This document shows, piece by piece, positions 19,536 through 28,397 of a DNA stretch of 64,000 nt (the stretch's first letter is position 1; each line of letters begins with the position of its first letter). Where the stretch lies: contig JAQYWR010000001.1 of assembly GCA_029379225.1 (NCBI GenBank), positions 1-64,000 on the forward strand, written 5' to 3'. The notes below the pieces were generated by a model. The model did not search any database. It was not told the origin of the DNA and was given only the letters and a program-made list of their open reading frames with translations. Both the position numbers and the translations under genes were made by a program. Source of the DNA: Nostoc sp. S4 (GTDB lineage: Bacteria; Cyanobacteriota; Cyanobacteriia; Cyanobacteriales; Nostocaceae).

Positions 19536-19772
19536 TTATTCCTCTAAAATTTCTACTAATTCCTCAATGGTCACCTCAAAGGTGCGAGCCAATTTATAGA
19601 TAGCAGTAAAGTCAACTGTTGTCATTGCCTGACGACGAGCATAACTTCTAACTGTACTGTAAATTACCCCAGAACTGTCAGAAACTTCCTTGAGTGTCCA
19701 TCCTTTGTCTTGCGCTAGTTCTCTAATCTTCAATCTGATTAATCCCATATTTAATAACTGATGCATTTCCAC
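19536..19772 (-). CDS. XRE-family helix-turn-helix regulator
   Basis: A 78-residue (or 70 from the Met at 19748) single-domain Cro/C1-type DNA-binding protein. The five-helix pattern is clear: IRLKIRELAQDKGWTLKEVS, SSGVIYSTVRSYARR as the recognition region, and IYKLARTFEVTIEELVEIL at the end. Cyanobacteria carry several such short regulators; targets are unknown. It has no partner toxin gene next to it, though the neighbouring 18911-19123 frame lies on the same strand. Confidence 0.8.
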   Translation of the reverse strand: MEMHQLLNMGLIRLKIRELAQDKGWTLKEVSDSSGVIYSTVRSYARRQAMTTVDFTAIYKLARTFEVTIEELVEILEE

Positions 19773-20236
19773 TGCTCAATTTCATATGAGAAATTAAAAA
19801 GCGATCGCCTCTTGGTTGATTAAACTCTCATGCGACCGCCACAATTTACTGAAATCTACAAACTTGAAATCAAATGATTATTCACTATATTAACAATATC
19901 AAAAGCAAAGACCTCTATCCTGAGAGCATCAAAAATCATTCAGTAATCGCGGAGTTTGCGGTCACTTGCAATATTTATCACAACTAACTCGTAGAAAGTG
20001 GTCGGCTAGTGAAAATACTCCTTTGAGTAAAGTACTCTCACAAATCACACTTATATACCACCGGGAAAACCCTACTTTAAAGAGATCGTAAATTGTCTAA
20101 TATAATCTCGCGAACACGCTTTACAGAAATATACAGTGTAAATAAGAATAATAATTTAACCTAAGTAAAATTTTCCTGAATACAGACAACTAATGCTGTC
20201 ATAGGGAAAAGCAGTGAGTAGAGGAGAGACAAAGCG
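19773..20236. other. Intergenic with spaced imperfect inverted repeat
   Basis: A segment near 19833-19855 (gcgaccgcc ... ttactgaa) is echoed in inverse orientation near 19940-19963 (ttcagtaat ... gcggtc), about 100 bp apart. This could be a small eroded element or a cruciform. No gene; the promoter of the GDSL gene must lie in the right half. Confidence 0.35.
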
Positions 20237-21304
20237 ATGAGGGACCCTTATCTGTTGGCAGCAGGTTTGTTAACAGGCTTGGCAATACCAGCATCGGCTC
20301 TTCCACATCTATCGATTGTCCTGCCAGAAAATTCTAGATTCCTGTGGGATTTAAAACAGGGTTCCCAGACAGTAGTCAGTACAAAAACTATCAACAGCGT
20401 CGATTTTTACTTACCAGAATTCAGCAATCAAGCACTGCAACCCTTAGAAAGTTTGCAGTTGACAGCAGGTGAGCAAAACATCAACAGTGTTGATTCTTCA
20501 TTACCAGAACTCAGCAGCCAAGGATTACCAGCCCCAACAGAGTCATCAGTTAACTCCAGCGACCAAGCAACTAGTCTCTCACTGACATCTGGTAATCAAC
20601 TTTACTACCAAAGATTGGCAGCCCTGAAAACAGGTCAGATTTATACACGCAGGGATAGTGATAATTTGCAATCGTTGTGGGAGTCAATCAAGAAGCGTCA
20701 ACTAACTTATGAAGACTGGAAAAGTTTATTAGCTTTAGAAGCAAGAGCCATCGCCCAAGGTCAAGGTAGAAATCACCTAAGTATCTTAGTTGGTGACTCG
20801 TTGAGCATGTGGTTTCCCAGAGAAAAATTGCCTAGTGGGAAATTATGGCTTAATCAAGGCATTTCTGGAGATACTTCCGCTGGCGTTTTAAAAAGATTAG
20901 GGGCATTTTCCGCAACCCGACCGGATGTAATTTATATCATGGCTGGAATTAACGACTTACGAAAAGGCGCTAGTGATGAAACAATTTTGCATAATTATCG
21001 CCGGATTGTCCGTCGTTTGCGGCAGACTCACCCGCAAGCTCAAATCATTGTCCAATCAATTTTGCCGACTCGCCTACCAAAACTTTCCAATAGCCGCATT
21101 CGTCAGATTAACGCCCAACTAGTGCAGATTGCCAAACAAGAAGGTGCTAATTATCTAAACATTTATAGTTGGTTTACAGATATGGAAGGCAATTTGCGCC
21201 CAGAGCTGACCACAGATGGCTTGCATCTGTCGCAAGAGGGGTATGATGTGTGGCGATCGGCACTACAGCAGATAGAGTACAAACTTACTCAGGGCAAGAA
21301 TTGA
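20237..21304 (+). CDS. SGNH/GDSL-family hydrolase
   Basis: A 355-residue protein with a hydrophobic N-terminus (LLAAGLLTGLAIPASA), probably a signal peptide, then a long low-complexity region to about residue 115 with a repeated INSVDxxLPExSxQ unit. The C-terminal SGNH domain shows block I VGDSLSMWF (nucleophile Ser), block II GISGDTSAG, block III GINDLRKG and block V DGLHLSQEGY (catalytic Asp and His). It should be an extracytoplasmic esterase, lipase or acylhydrolase; the substrate is unknown. The ATG follows a gaggagag ribosome site. Confidence 0.85.
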   Translation: MRDPYLLAAGLLTGLAIPASALPHLSIVLPENSRFLWDLKQGSQTVVSTKTINSVDFYLPEFSNQALQPLESLQLTAGEQNINSVDSSLPELSSQGLPAPTESSVNSSDQATSLSLTSGNQLYYQRLAALKTGQIYTRRDSDNLQSLWESIKKRQLTYEDWKSLLALEARAIAQGQGRNHLSILVGDSLSMWFPREKLPSGKLWLNQGISGDTSAGVLKRLGAFSATRPDVIYIMAGINDLRKGASDETILHNYRRIVRRLRQTHPQAQIIVQSILPTRLPKLSNSRIRQINAQLVQIAKQEGANYLNIYSWFTDMEGNLRPELTTDGLHLSQEGYDVWRSALQQIEYKLTQGKN

Positions 21305-21433
21305 GCGATCGCAAACAAGCTAAAAAATAAAAAGAATCAGATAAATTTATTTATATGGCTGACAATCCTTTTATATTTATTCTTTCTTTTGTATTTTTAC
21401 TTTTTACTTTGCCTTGAGAAATCTAAAATCCTA

Positions 21434-22261
21434 TCACTTAACACCCAAGGCTTCCCGATTTAAAACTTGATTCAACTTCCCGCTACGGTAACCTTCTAAA
21501 TCCAAGGTTACGTAAATAAATCCAAAACCTTGAAATGCGTCAACTAATATTTGTAAATCCGTAGTCAACACAAACTCTTTAATTTGTTCTGGTGCTAATT
21601 CAATACGTGCTGTATCGCTTTCGGATCGCACGCGCAAATTTTCCCAACCTAGCTTTCTTAAGAAAATTTCCGCTCTCCCAACTCGTTGTAACTTCGCTAC
21701 TGTAATTTCTTCACCATAAGGAAAGCGGGAACTCAGACAAGGTTGAGCGGGTTTATCCCACCAAGGTAAACTCAGTTGTTGCGAAAGTTGCCGGACTTCA
21801 ACTTTAGAAAGACCTACTTCCGCTAAAGGCGATCGCGCACCTCTTTCTTTCGCCGCCTGAATTCCTGGACGATAATCATGCAAATCATCGGCATTCACGC
21901 CATCCACTACATAGGGATAACCCAACTGTAAAGCCAAAGGTTTGAGAGTGTCGTGCAATTCACTTTTGCAAAAATAACAGCGGTTAACAGGGTTAGAGGT
22001 GTAATTGGGGTTCTCCATTTCGTGAGTTTGGATGATTTGATGAGCAATCCCAATAGTTGCGGCTTGGATTTTAGCATCTTCCAACTCTTCTGGCAACAGC
22101 GAAGGAGAAACAGCAGTCACAGCCAAAGCGCGATCGCCCAATACATCATAAGCAATTTTGGCAACCAAAGTGCTATCAACGCCCCCAGAGTAGGCAATCA
22201 ACGCCTGCTCCATTTCTTGAAATAAAGCTCTTAATTGCTCAAATTTTTCTGTCAGCATCAT
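21434..22261 (-). CDS. larE: ATP-dependent sacrificial sulfur transferase LarE
   Basis: A 275-residue PP-loop enzyme: S25-GGVDS binds ATP, as in the NAD-synthase-like superfamily. LarE adds sulfur to the pyridinium dicarboxylate precursor of the nickel-pincer nucleotide cofactor of lactate racemase-type enzymes. Three cysteines are visible, C95 and C98 in NRCYFC and C175 in PAQPCLSSRF. The three-cysteine type in other bacteria holds a [4Fe-4S] cluster and can act catalytically instead of sacrificing its own cysteine. No larA, larB or larC is in the window, so the cofactor user is elsewhere. Confidence 0.9.
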   Translation of the reverse strand: MMLTEKFEQLRALFQEMEQALIAYSGGVDSTLVAKIAYDVLGDRALAVTAVSPSLLPEELEDAKIQAATIGIAHQIIQTHEMENPNYTSNPVNRCYFCKSELHDTLKPLALQLGYPYVVDGVNADDLHDYRPGIQAAKERGARSPLAEVGLSKVEVRQLSQQLSLPWWDKPAQPCLSSRFPYGEEITVAKLQRVGRAEIFLRKLGWENLRVRSESDTARIELAPEQIKEFVLTTDLQILVDAFQGFGFIYVTLDLEGYRSGKLNQVLNREALGVK

Positions 22262-22333
22262 TTATCAACCCTGCCAAAACCCGATAGCACCCAACAAATT
22301 CCATTGTAGTCATTAGTTTTGCAGCATTGACTA

Positions 22334-22402
22334 CTGGGTATTGGGGATCGGGGATTAGGGATTAGGGATTGGGTACTGGATATTGAGGATTTGGGATTGG
22401 GC
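22334..22402. repeat. STRR heptamer array
   Basis: Irregular tandem heptamers of the ggggatt/agggatt type, ten or so units, between the convergently spaced larE start and the histidine kinase stop. Typical Nostocales short tandemly repeated repetitive sequence. Confidence 0.6.
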
Positions 22403-22484
22403 AGATGAGGCAGTGTGGGGAGATTATAAAAAAGCTTCTCATTCCTCCCACCCTTCCCACACCCCAGTCCTTATTCCCCAATCC

Positions 22485-24335
22485 CTACTCCCCATCAATC
22501 AAGTTTGGCGGTTTACTATACTTGGCCACCAAACGAGCTAAAAGTGCTAAATCAATTGGTTTAGAAATATAATCATTTACTCCAGCGCCTAGACAAGCTT
22601 CGCGATCGCCTTTCATCGCCATTGCGGTTTGGGCAATCACTGGAATATTCTCATATTGGGGATTTTCTCTAAGTTCTTGTACCAACTTCAGACCATTTCC
22701 ATCTGGCAAGTAAATGTCCATTAAAATTACTGCTGGTTCTAGCTGTCTTAAAGCTTCCCACATGTTTGTAGCATTCTTAACCCAAGTCACCTGATATCCC
22801 AATTTAGATAGATAAATTTGCATCAAATCACCGTTGGGTAAGTCATTTTCTACCAGCAATATCTGAGGAGACAAACTAGGAGTCATAACCAAATCAGATA
22901 AAAAACATTTTGCTTCTTCTGCTTGGTCTGCTCTTTCTACTCCCTCTACTTCCTCTGCTTTGTTCAAGGGAAGCACCAGCATAAAACGCGAGCCATGATT
23001 TACTTCAGATTCCACTTTCACCGAACCACCGTGAATTTCGGCGAGTTTGCGAGTCACTGCTAAACCCAAACCAGTACCTTCAACACCTGCTACAGCATTG
23101 GCAATTTGAAAATAGGGATGAAACAGTTGAGCTTGATCTTCTTGGGATATACCAGTACCAGTATCCCAAACTGTAAAATGCACAAATAAACCTTGACAAG
23201 CAACCTGTAAGCCAACACTGCCTTTGCTGGTAAACTTTAAAGCGTTGAAGAGTAAATTCAACAGCATTTGCTTGAGTCGTAAGGGGTCGGCTACTAGGGT
23301 TGCAATCTCCGGGTCAAGTTCTAGGGTTAGTCTCAAACCCTTATTAGCGGCTTTCTCCTTCACTAGTGCCAAAACATTGCTACACAGCAATGGCACATCC
23401 ACTGTTTCCCACTGTACTTCCAGCTGGTTAGCTTCAATTTTAGAGAGATCTAAAATATCATTAATCAGAGCTAGCAAGTGCTTGCCGCTAGACTGAATGA
23501 TATTTAAATATTCTTGGTGACGTTCTCTACTAGGTTCATAGCCTTGAGCTAACAGCAAGTGCGTAAACCCAATAATCGAACTCAGCGGTGTGCGAATTTC
23601 GTGACTGGTGTTTGCTAAAAACTGATTTTTGAGTTGATTAGTGCGCTCCAATTCTTGATTAGAGCTACTTAACTGTTGATACCGTTGCTGCCAAGATAGT
23701 ATCTGCTTAAGTTGGATTAAAGCTGTAGTACACTGCTTAGCAGACCTGGCCAATAATTGCGATCTCAGTTGAGCTTGCGCTTTTATGAGTGGCTCAGAAT
23801 CAGACCCTAGTGGTGCTGTGGCGATAACTAGCCAGCCGATGACCTCACCAGCATCATCAGCTAACCGCCAAGCACTCGGTGTTTGTTGATTCTCAAGCTG
23901 CTGCAAATCTTTGAGTTCTATGGTCTGTTCCAATCTCAACGGTAGCTTTTTCCCTGCTGTGAGCGTCACTTCCAACTGTGGAGATTGTGAACCAGAAAAT
24001 GGGGCACGAGAAATATAGCAAACTCTGGCAAATGTTCGGTGTGGTTGAAGTAGAGCAATAGCGACGGTAAACTGCATGAACCCCACGTGACTGGTGTCGA
24101 CAGCAGTGTTAATCTCGCTGACGACTGTTTGGAAAATTTCTGCTTGTGCGGCTGCTGACTGTATAACAGTATTACAAGCACAAAGCAGGCAATCATTAAG
24201 GCGACTTTGCAACTGGTTTAAGCTTTTCTCCAGCCACAAATCGGCGCGAAGTTGCTCAATTGTTGTCAAAAGTTTTGGCCTTGCATCTATCTGTGAGTTC
24301 TGTTCTGGTAAGCTTGAATACTGCTGCATGGTCAA
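22485..24335 (-). CDS. Hybrid sensor histidine kinase/response regulator
   Basis: A 616-residue soluble kinase. Residues 1-210 form a weakly conserved sensory region (GAF-like by position). A coiled linker leads to HisKA with the phospho-acceptor His in NTSHEIRTPLSSIIGFTHLL. The HATPase shows N-box LLNLLFNALKFTS and G-box GTGLGLAVTRKLAEIHGG. The C-terminal receiver domain has the acceptor Asp in VILMDIYLPDGNG and the Lys in NDYISKPI. No membrane segments, so it senses a cytoplasmic or partner-delivered signal. Being hybrid, it likely feeds a phosphorelay with an unlinked HPt protein. Confidence 0.88.
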   Translation of the reverse strand: MTMQQYSSLPEQNSQIDARPKLLTTIEQLRADLWLEKSLNQLQSRLNDCLLCACNTVIQSAAAQAEIFQTVVSEINTAVDTSHVGFMQFTVAIALLQPHRTFARVCYISRAPFSGSQSPQLEVTLTAGKKLPLRLEQTIELKDLQQLENQQTPSAWRLADDAGEVIGWLVIATAPLGSDSEPLIKAQAQLRSQLLARSAKQCTTALIQLKQILSWQQRYQQLSSSNQELERTNQLKNQFLANTSHEIRTPLSSIIGFTHLLLAQGYEPSRERHQEYLNIIQSSGKHLLALINDILDLSKIEANQLEVQWETVDVPLLCSNVLALVKEKAANKGLRLTLELDPEIATLVADPLRLKQMLLNLLFNALKFTSKGSVGLQVACQGLFVHFTVWDTGTGISQEDQAQLFHPYFQIANAVAGVEGTGLGLAVTRKLAEIHGGSVKVESEVNHGSRFMLVLPLNKAEEVEGVERADQAEEAKCFLSDLVMTPSLSPQILLVENDLPNGDLMQIYLSKLGYQVTWVKNATNMWEALRQLEPAVILMDIYLPDGNGLKLVQELRENPQYENIPVIAQTAMAMKGDREACLGAGVNDYISKPIDLALLARLVAKYSKPPNLIDGE

Positions 24336-24372
24336 CTAGACCGCTGAACAAGTTTAGCTTCGCATAAAAATC

Positions 24373-24393
24373 CCAACATACATAGGATGTTGG
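24373..24393. promoter_or_regulatory. Hairpin in the kinase-natD divergent spacer
   Basis: A perfect seven-pair stem ccaacat/atgttgg with a seven-base loop lies in the natD leader, with a T6 run about 10 bases after it. It is too far from the T-run for a textbook terminator; an attenuator-like element, a protein site or the end of a small RNA are possible. Confidence 0.3.
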
Positions 24394-24508
24394 CGGGCAA
24401 TCCTTTTTTATTTATAAACCATAACTTATGGTGTCGGGTTTAGCACCTAAACCGAAAAAAATATTGTATGAAGGATTGATCTAAAATTTTTCCAAGCAAC
24501 TTCAGATT

Positions 24509-25375
24509 ATGGATATACAATTTGCCCAACTAATCGTCAATGGAATTGCAGTCGGGAGCATTATTGCTCTAGCCGCAGTTGGACTCACACTTACCTATGG
24601 AATTTTACGTCTATCTAATTTTGCTCATGGTGACTTTCTCACTTTAGGAGCCTATCTCACTTGGCTGATTAACACTATTGGAGTTAATATTTGGCTGTCA
24701 ATGATCCTCGCAGCAGGAGGAACCGTAGCAGCAATGCTGTTATCAGAAAAGTTACTCTGGTCAAGAATGCGCTCTATCCGTGCTACTTCCACCACGCTGA
24801 TTATCATTTCTATCGGACTTGCCTTATTTCTTCGTAATGGGATTATTTTTATCTGGGGTGGTAAAAATCAAAATTACGATTTAGCTGTTACCCCAGCTCT
24901 AGACATCTTCGGCTTGAAGATACCACAAAATCAATTATTGGTATTGGGGCTGGCAGTGCTAGCAATTTTGGCGCTCCACTATCTCCTGCAAAATACCAAA
25001 ATTGGTAAAGCTATGCGAGCAGTTGCTGACGATCTTGACTTAGCCAGGGTTTCAGGTATCAATGTTGACCGAGTAATTTTCTGGACTTGGCTAATTATTG
25101 GCACTCTTACATCGCTGGGCGGGAGTATGTATGGCTTAATTACAGCCGTGCGTCCGAATATGGGATGGTTTTTAATTTTACCATTATTTGCCTCAGTGAT
25201 TTTGGGAGGGATTGGCAACCCGTACGGTGCGATCGCCGCAGCTTTTATCATTGGCATTGTCCAAGAAATCAGCACCCCTTGGCTGGGTTCTCAATATAAA
25301 CAAGGTGTGGCACTGTTGATTATGATTTTGGTGCTACTCATTCGTCCCAAAGGTTTATTTAAAGGCACGATTTGA
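24509..25375 (+). CDS. natD: Branched-chain/neutral amino acid ABC permease (LivH/NatD type)
   Basis: A 288-residue polytopic inner-membrane permease with about eight hydrophobic segments. The N-terminus (LIVNGIAVGSIIALAAVGLTLTYG) and the EAA-like loop KAMRAVADDLDLARVSGINVDRVIFW are characteristic of LivH-family subunits. In Nostoc-type cyanobacteria the neutral amino acid transporter N-I has scattered genes, and a lone LivH of this length fits NatD; that symbol is an inference. No ATPase or binding-protein gene is adjacent, consistent with the scattered layout. psaX converges on its 3' end with 21 bp between the stops. Confidence 0.8.
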   Translation: MDIQFAQLIVNGIAVGSIIALAAVGLTLTYGILRLSNFAHGDFLTLGAYLTWLINTIGVNIWLSMILAAGGTVAAMLLSEKLLWSRMRSIRATSTTLIIISIGLALFLRNGIIFIWGGKNQNYDLAVTPALDIFGLKIPQNQLLVLGLAVLAILALHYLLQNTKIGKAMRAVADDLDLARVSGINVDRVIFWTWLIIGTLTSLGGSMYGLITAVRPNMGWFLILPLFASVILGGIGNPYGAIAAAFIIGIVQEISTPWLGSQYKQGVALLIMILVLLIRPKGLFKGTI

Positions 25376-25396
25376 GCAGCACCGCTCCACTTCTAA

Positions 25397-25534
25397 CTAT
25401 TGAATAATGTGGAAATAATAAGCTGCTACCAAGAAATTGATAGCTAACAAGAACACTGCCCAGCCTGTGCGAAAGGCGTAAGGAGGTTTAGCTCCACTGT
25501 CAGCAACAGCGGAATTATTAGTTTTAGCAGTCAT
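25397..25534 (-). CDS. psaX: Photosystem I subunit PsaX
   Basis: A 45-codon gene: MTAKTNNSAVADSG, then AKPPYAFRTGWAVFLLAI and NFLVAAYYFHIIQ. A single transmembrane helix preceded by a P-P-Y-x-F-R-T motif and ending NFLVAAYYFHII matches PsaX as I remember it from thermophilic Synechococcus/Thermosynechococcus and Anabaena photosystem I, where it binds one peripheral antenna chlorophyll. A ribosome site (aggaga) lies just upstream of the ATG. It is unlinked to psaAB by about 9 kb and read on the opposite strand. Confidence 0.85.
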   Translation of the reverse strand: MTAKTNNSAVADSGAKPPYAFRTGWAVFLLAINFLVAAYYFHIIQ

Positions 25535-25695
25535 AATGCGGTTCTCCTAATGTCAGGACTTTTTAAGAAATACCAAATTATGTGTACCAATCCCACAAAT
25601 TCTTTAGAAATATTTGAAGTTAGGGATTGAGAATTGGGGATTGGGCATGGGGCATTGGCAGTGTGGGAGGTGTGGGAGGATGGGGAAGAAATCTT

Positions 25696-25855
25696 TCCCC
25701 CCTCTCTCCCCACACTCCCCCATCCCCCCTCTCTCCCCTCTCTCCCCACACTCCCCCATCCCCCCTCTCTCCCCACACTCCCCACACTCCCCACACTTCC
25801 CTATCTCCTCACCTCCCCATCTCCCTACCTCCCACTCCCCACTCCCTCCTCTCCC
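25696..25855. repeat. C-rich minisatellite
   Basis: A pyrimidine-strand array of units such as cctctctccccacactcccc and catccccc with internal ccccacact triplication. It is strongly asymmetric (almost no G on the plus strand). It touches and supplies the 3' end of lipA. Confidence 0.85.
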
Positions 25856-26745
25856 GCATGGTAGGAACTACGAACCAGAGGCCCAGAACGGACGTGGCTG
25901 AATCCCATTTCCGATGCTAAGGAGCCGAGTTGAGCGAATTCTTCTGGAGTCCAATATTTTTGGACTGGTAGATGTTCTAAAGAAGGACGCATATACTGGC
26001 CGATAGTCAAGCGATCGCATCCCACAGCCCTCAAGTCGGCCATTGCTTGGACGACTTCATCCCTGGTTTCTCCGTGTCCCAGCATCAAACCTGATTTGGT
26101 GGGAATTGTCGAATCTATTTGTTTGACCATAGCCAGCACTTGCAGCGAGCGATCGTACTTGGCTCCCCGGCGTACTGGCCCAGTTAACCGTCGCACTGTC
26201 TCAATGTTGTGGTTGAAACAGGCCACTTTGGCTTTGACAATCATGGCTATTCGCTGGCGTTGACCCGACTCCCCACTCTTTGCGCCACCCCAAAAATCTG
26301 GAGTCAGCACTTCAATTTGAGTCTCTGGGTTGAATTGACGGATAGTCGCGATCGTCTTCACAAAATGCCCTGCACCTCGATCGGGCAAATCATCACGGGC
26401 TACAGAAGTCAACACCACATAATGTAATCCTAACAGCTGCACCGCCTCGGCTACCTTTTGTGGTTCTTCTAAATCAATAGGCATTGGTGCATGACCTTTA
26501 TCTACTTGACAGAAAGCACAAGAGCGTGTGCAAGTAGGCCCCATAAGTAAAAAAGTTGCGGTTTTTTGGGCGTAGCACTCTCCCCGATTGGGACAACGAC
26601 CTTCTTCACAAATTGTGTGAATTTGGCGCTGTTTAATAATGCGTTGTACAGTAGAGATTTCGCTGGCTTTGCCAATGGAGCGACGTAGCCAGCTAGGCAT
26701 TGCCATAATTTCAGACTTGAGTTCGGCTTGTTGTGACGAAATCAT
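25825..26745 (-). CDS. lipA: Lipoyl synthase
   Basis: A 306-residue radical-SAM enzyme that inserts two sulfurs at C6 and C8 of protein-bound octanoyl groups. Both clusters are visible: the auxiliary cluster motif [12 protein letters not shown] and the radical-SAM motif CTRSCAFC, and the closing RSSYHAGE contains the conserved RSSY serine ligand. The normal protein ends about where YHAGE is; here the frame runs on for about nine residues (EGVGSGR) through the minisatellite before a stop. In cyanobacteria this type often acts beside a second LipA copy elsewhere. Stand-alone gene. Confidence 0.93.
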   Translation of the reverse strand: MISSQQAELKSEIMAMPSWLRRSIGKASEISTVQRIIKQRQIHTICEEGRCPNRGECYAQKTATFLLMGPTCTRSCAFCQVDKGHAPMPIDLEEPQKVAEAVQLLGLHYVVLTSVARDDLPDRGAGHFVKTIATIRQFNPETQIEVLTPDFWGGAKSGESGQRQRIAMIVKAKVACFNHNIETVRRLTGPVRRGAKYDRSLQVLAMVKQIDSTIPTKSGLMLGHGETRDEVVQAMADLRAVGCDRLTIGQYMRPSLEHLPVQKYWTPEEFAQLGSLASEMGFSHVRSGPLVRSSYHAGEEGVGSGR

Positions 26746-27054
26746 CTCAAAATCTCCGAGAGTATCGAAACAGCGTATCTTTGTCAGATGCGGATGTGCA
26801 GTGACGTAGAAAAAGAATTCTCCGTGTACCCCGATCGCTGATGCCTTAGATAAAGGCTAAAGCTTTAAATATCACAATGACACAAATTGAAAAGAACACA
26901 AGTAAAAGTTTTACAAAATACGTCTACTAGTGTTATTTATACCGAAATATACTATCCCCCAATTGATAGATATTTTGTATATAGTGGGAGAATTCTCAAG
27001 GACAATCGGCAAAGCCGCTATTTACACTTAAAGTTTCTGTTAGAGCAAACAGTC

Positions 27055-27717
27055 GTGGCAAGCAATAAAATTTTAGTTATCGATGACACTACAGTCGTCA
27101 GGGTAAAAGTACGAGAAATGTTGCCTCCAGGCAATTTTGAGGTACTGGAAGCAAAAGACGGGGTGGAAGGACTAAATTTCATCCTTCAGGAGAAACTTAG
27201 CCTAATTATGCTGGATTTCCTGTTGCCTAAAATGAGTGGCTGGGAAGTTTTCCAGCAAGTTCAAGCTCATCCAGAGTTAAGGAAAATTCCTTTAGTGATA
27301 ATGTCTGGTCGCAAAGAAGAGGTGACCGAGAAAATCCCAGAACCATTTGAATATTTTGAATTTTTGGGCAAGCCTTTCGATCAGAAGCAACTAATTAGCG
27401 CAATTAAGTTAGCTATGACAAAAGCGAAACAGCCACGCCCAGAACTAGTCGCAGTGGGAGCAGCAGCAGCCAAGAATGGCACCATCACAACCTCTAGTGT
27501 CACAAGTGCTACGGTAGCAACTTCTAGTGAGCCAAATACCATAGTCACAACTCCACCTGCCGCAAATACTACAATACCAACCTCTACACCACCAACAGTC
27601 TCCCAAGCGGAAATTGAGGCGTTGAATGATAAAATTGCCAAAATGCAAGCAGAAATTGATGGCTTGAAGAAACAGCTAACTCAAGTTGTGACTTTCATTA
27701 AACAAAAAATTAAATAA
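27055..27717 (+). CDS. Response regulator with Ala/Thr linker and C-terminal coiled coil
   Basis: A receiver domain followed by a low-complexity linker and a helix. The receiver shows KILVIDDTTVVR, the phospho-acceptor Asp in LIMLDFLLPKMSG, and the Lys in FEFLGKPFDQKQL. After about residue 125 comes an Ala/Thr/Ser-rich stretch and a coiled coil (QAEIEALNDKIAKMQAEIDG). There is no DNA-binding output. I chose the GTG at 27055, which places the receiver at the N-terminus; the frame is open from a TTG at 26887, and 56 extra residues are possible. It may be a PatA/CheY-like scaffold regulator of gliding or phototaxis pathways, but this is inference. Confidence 0.75.
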   Translation: MASNKILVIDDTTVVRVKVREMLPPGNFEVLEAKDGVEGLNFILQEKLSLIMLDFLLPKMSGWEVFQQVQAHPELRKIPLVIMSGRKEEVTEKIPEPFEYFEFLGKPFDQKQLISAIKLAMTKAKQPRPELVAVGAAAAKNGTITTSSVTSATVATSSEPNTIVTTPPAANTTIPTSTPPTVSQAEIEALNDKIAKMQAEIDGLKKQLTQVVTFIKQKIK

Positions 27718-27962
27718 GCTAAAACACATTTAAATTGCATAACTACTTCACTTGGCTGTCCTTAGTCATTGGTCAAAGGACAAACAACGGTCTTAACCAG
27801 AGAATATGCAACTTTGACGCATATTAGCTTAGTTGCGTTTGTGATTATCCTCTGCACCTTAAATTACGAATTAATGATTACTAATTACTAATTGTTTGGT
27901 CAGGGTAAGAGGATATTATTAACCTCAGTTGCTAGTCTAGCAAATCATCCCTAGATCCATTA

Positions 27963-28010
27963 AGCCTGCCGCAGTCGACTCTTAATTGAAGGAGTTCGGT
28001 AGGCTTTTTT
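27963..28010 (+). terminator. Rho-independent terminator
   Basis: A nine-pair stem AGCCTGCCG/CGGTAGGCT (one G-T pair) with a 25-base loop and six terminal T residues. It lies 245 bp after the response regulator and presumably ends that transcript or a small RNA encoded in between. Confidence 0.75.
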
Positions 28011-28031
28011 AATTGCTTTATAAGTTTAAGA

Positions 28032-28136
28032 TATAGCAGGAGGCAGAAGGTAGAAGGCAGCTATGCTGAAGGTAAAACTATTACTATTCCTAGCATTCGT
28101 GCTTGTCATTATGTCTTAATGAGTGTGACTATAGCT
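28032..28136 (+). repeat. Dispersed 100-bp repeat, copy A
   Basis: Begins tatagcaggaggcagaagg and ends gtgtgactatagct. Two more copies are at 39106-39212 (same strand) and 54973-55057 (opposite strand). The shared core is aactattactattcctagc followed by cttgtcattatgtc. Confidence 0.75.
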
Positions 28137-28397
28137 AGAGATTCAAAATCTCATAAAATACTATCAAAAATCTATTAAAAAACCTAAACATTTTTAATAA
28201 AATTAAATTTATTACAGCTAATAAATTTAAAACTTGATATATTTAAAACTTAATTAGATTGTATTATTAATATAATTATTTTTTAAAAAACGTTAATAAA
28301 ATAAGATTCAAAAATAATTTTTATTAATTAATGGTAACGATAGTCTCAACACGGGAATACTAAACCATAGAAACAAAAATTATGAGCATAGGTTGCA

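Larger units (their letters stand above)
27718..28397. other. Intergenic: terminator, dispersed repeat, AT-rich leader
   Basis: Contains the terminator at 27963-28010, one copy of the 100-bp dispersed repeat at 28032-28136, and then a very AT-rich leader before the giant kinase gene. No further gene seen. Confidence 0.6.

Noticed and set aside
25614..25920. Several overlapping plus-strand frames through the minisatellite
   Set aside because: They arise from low-complexity C-rich repeats open in all three frames.
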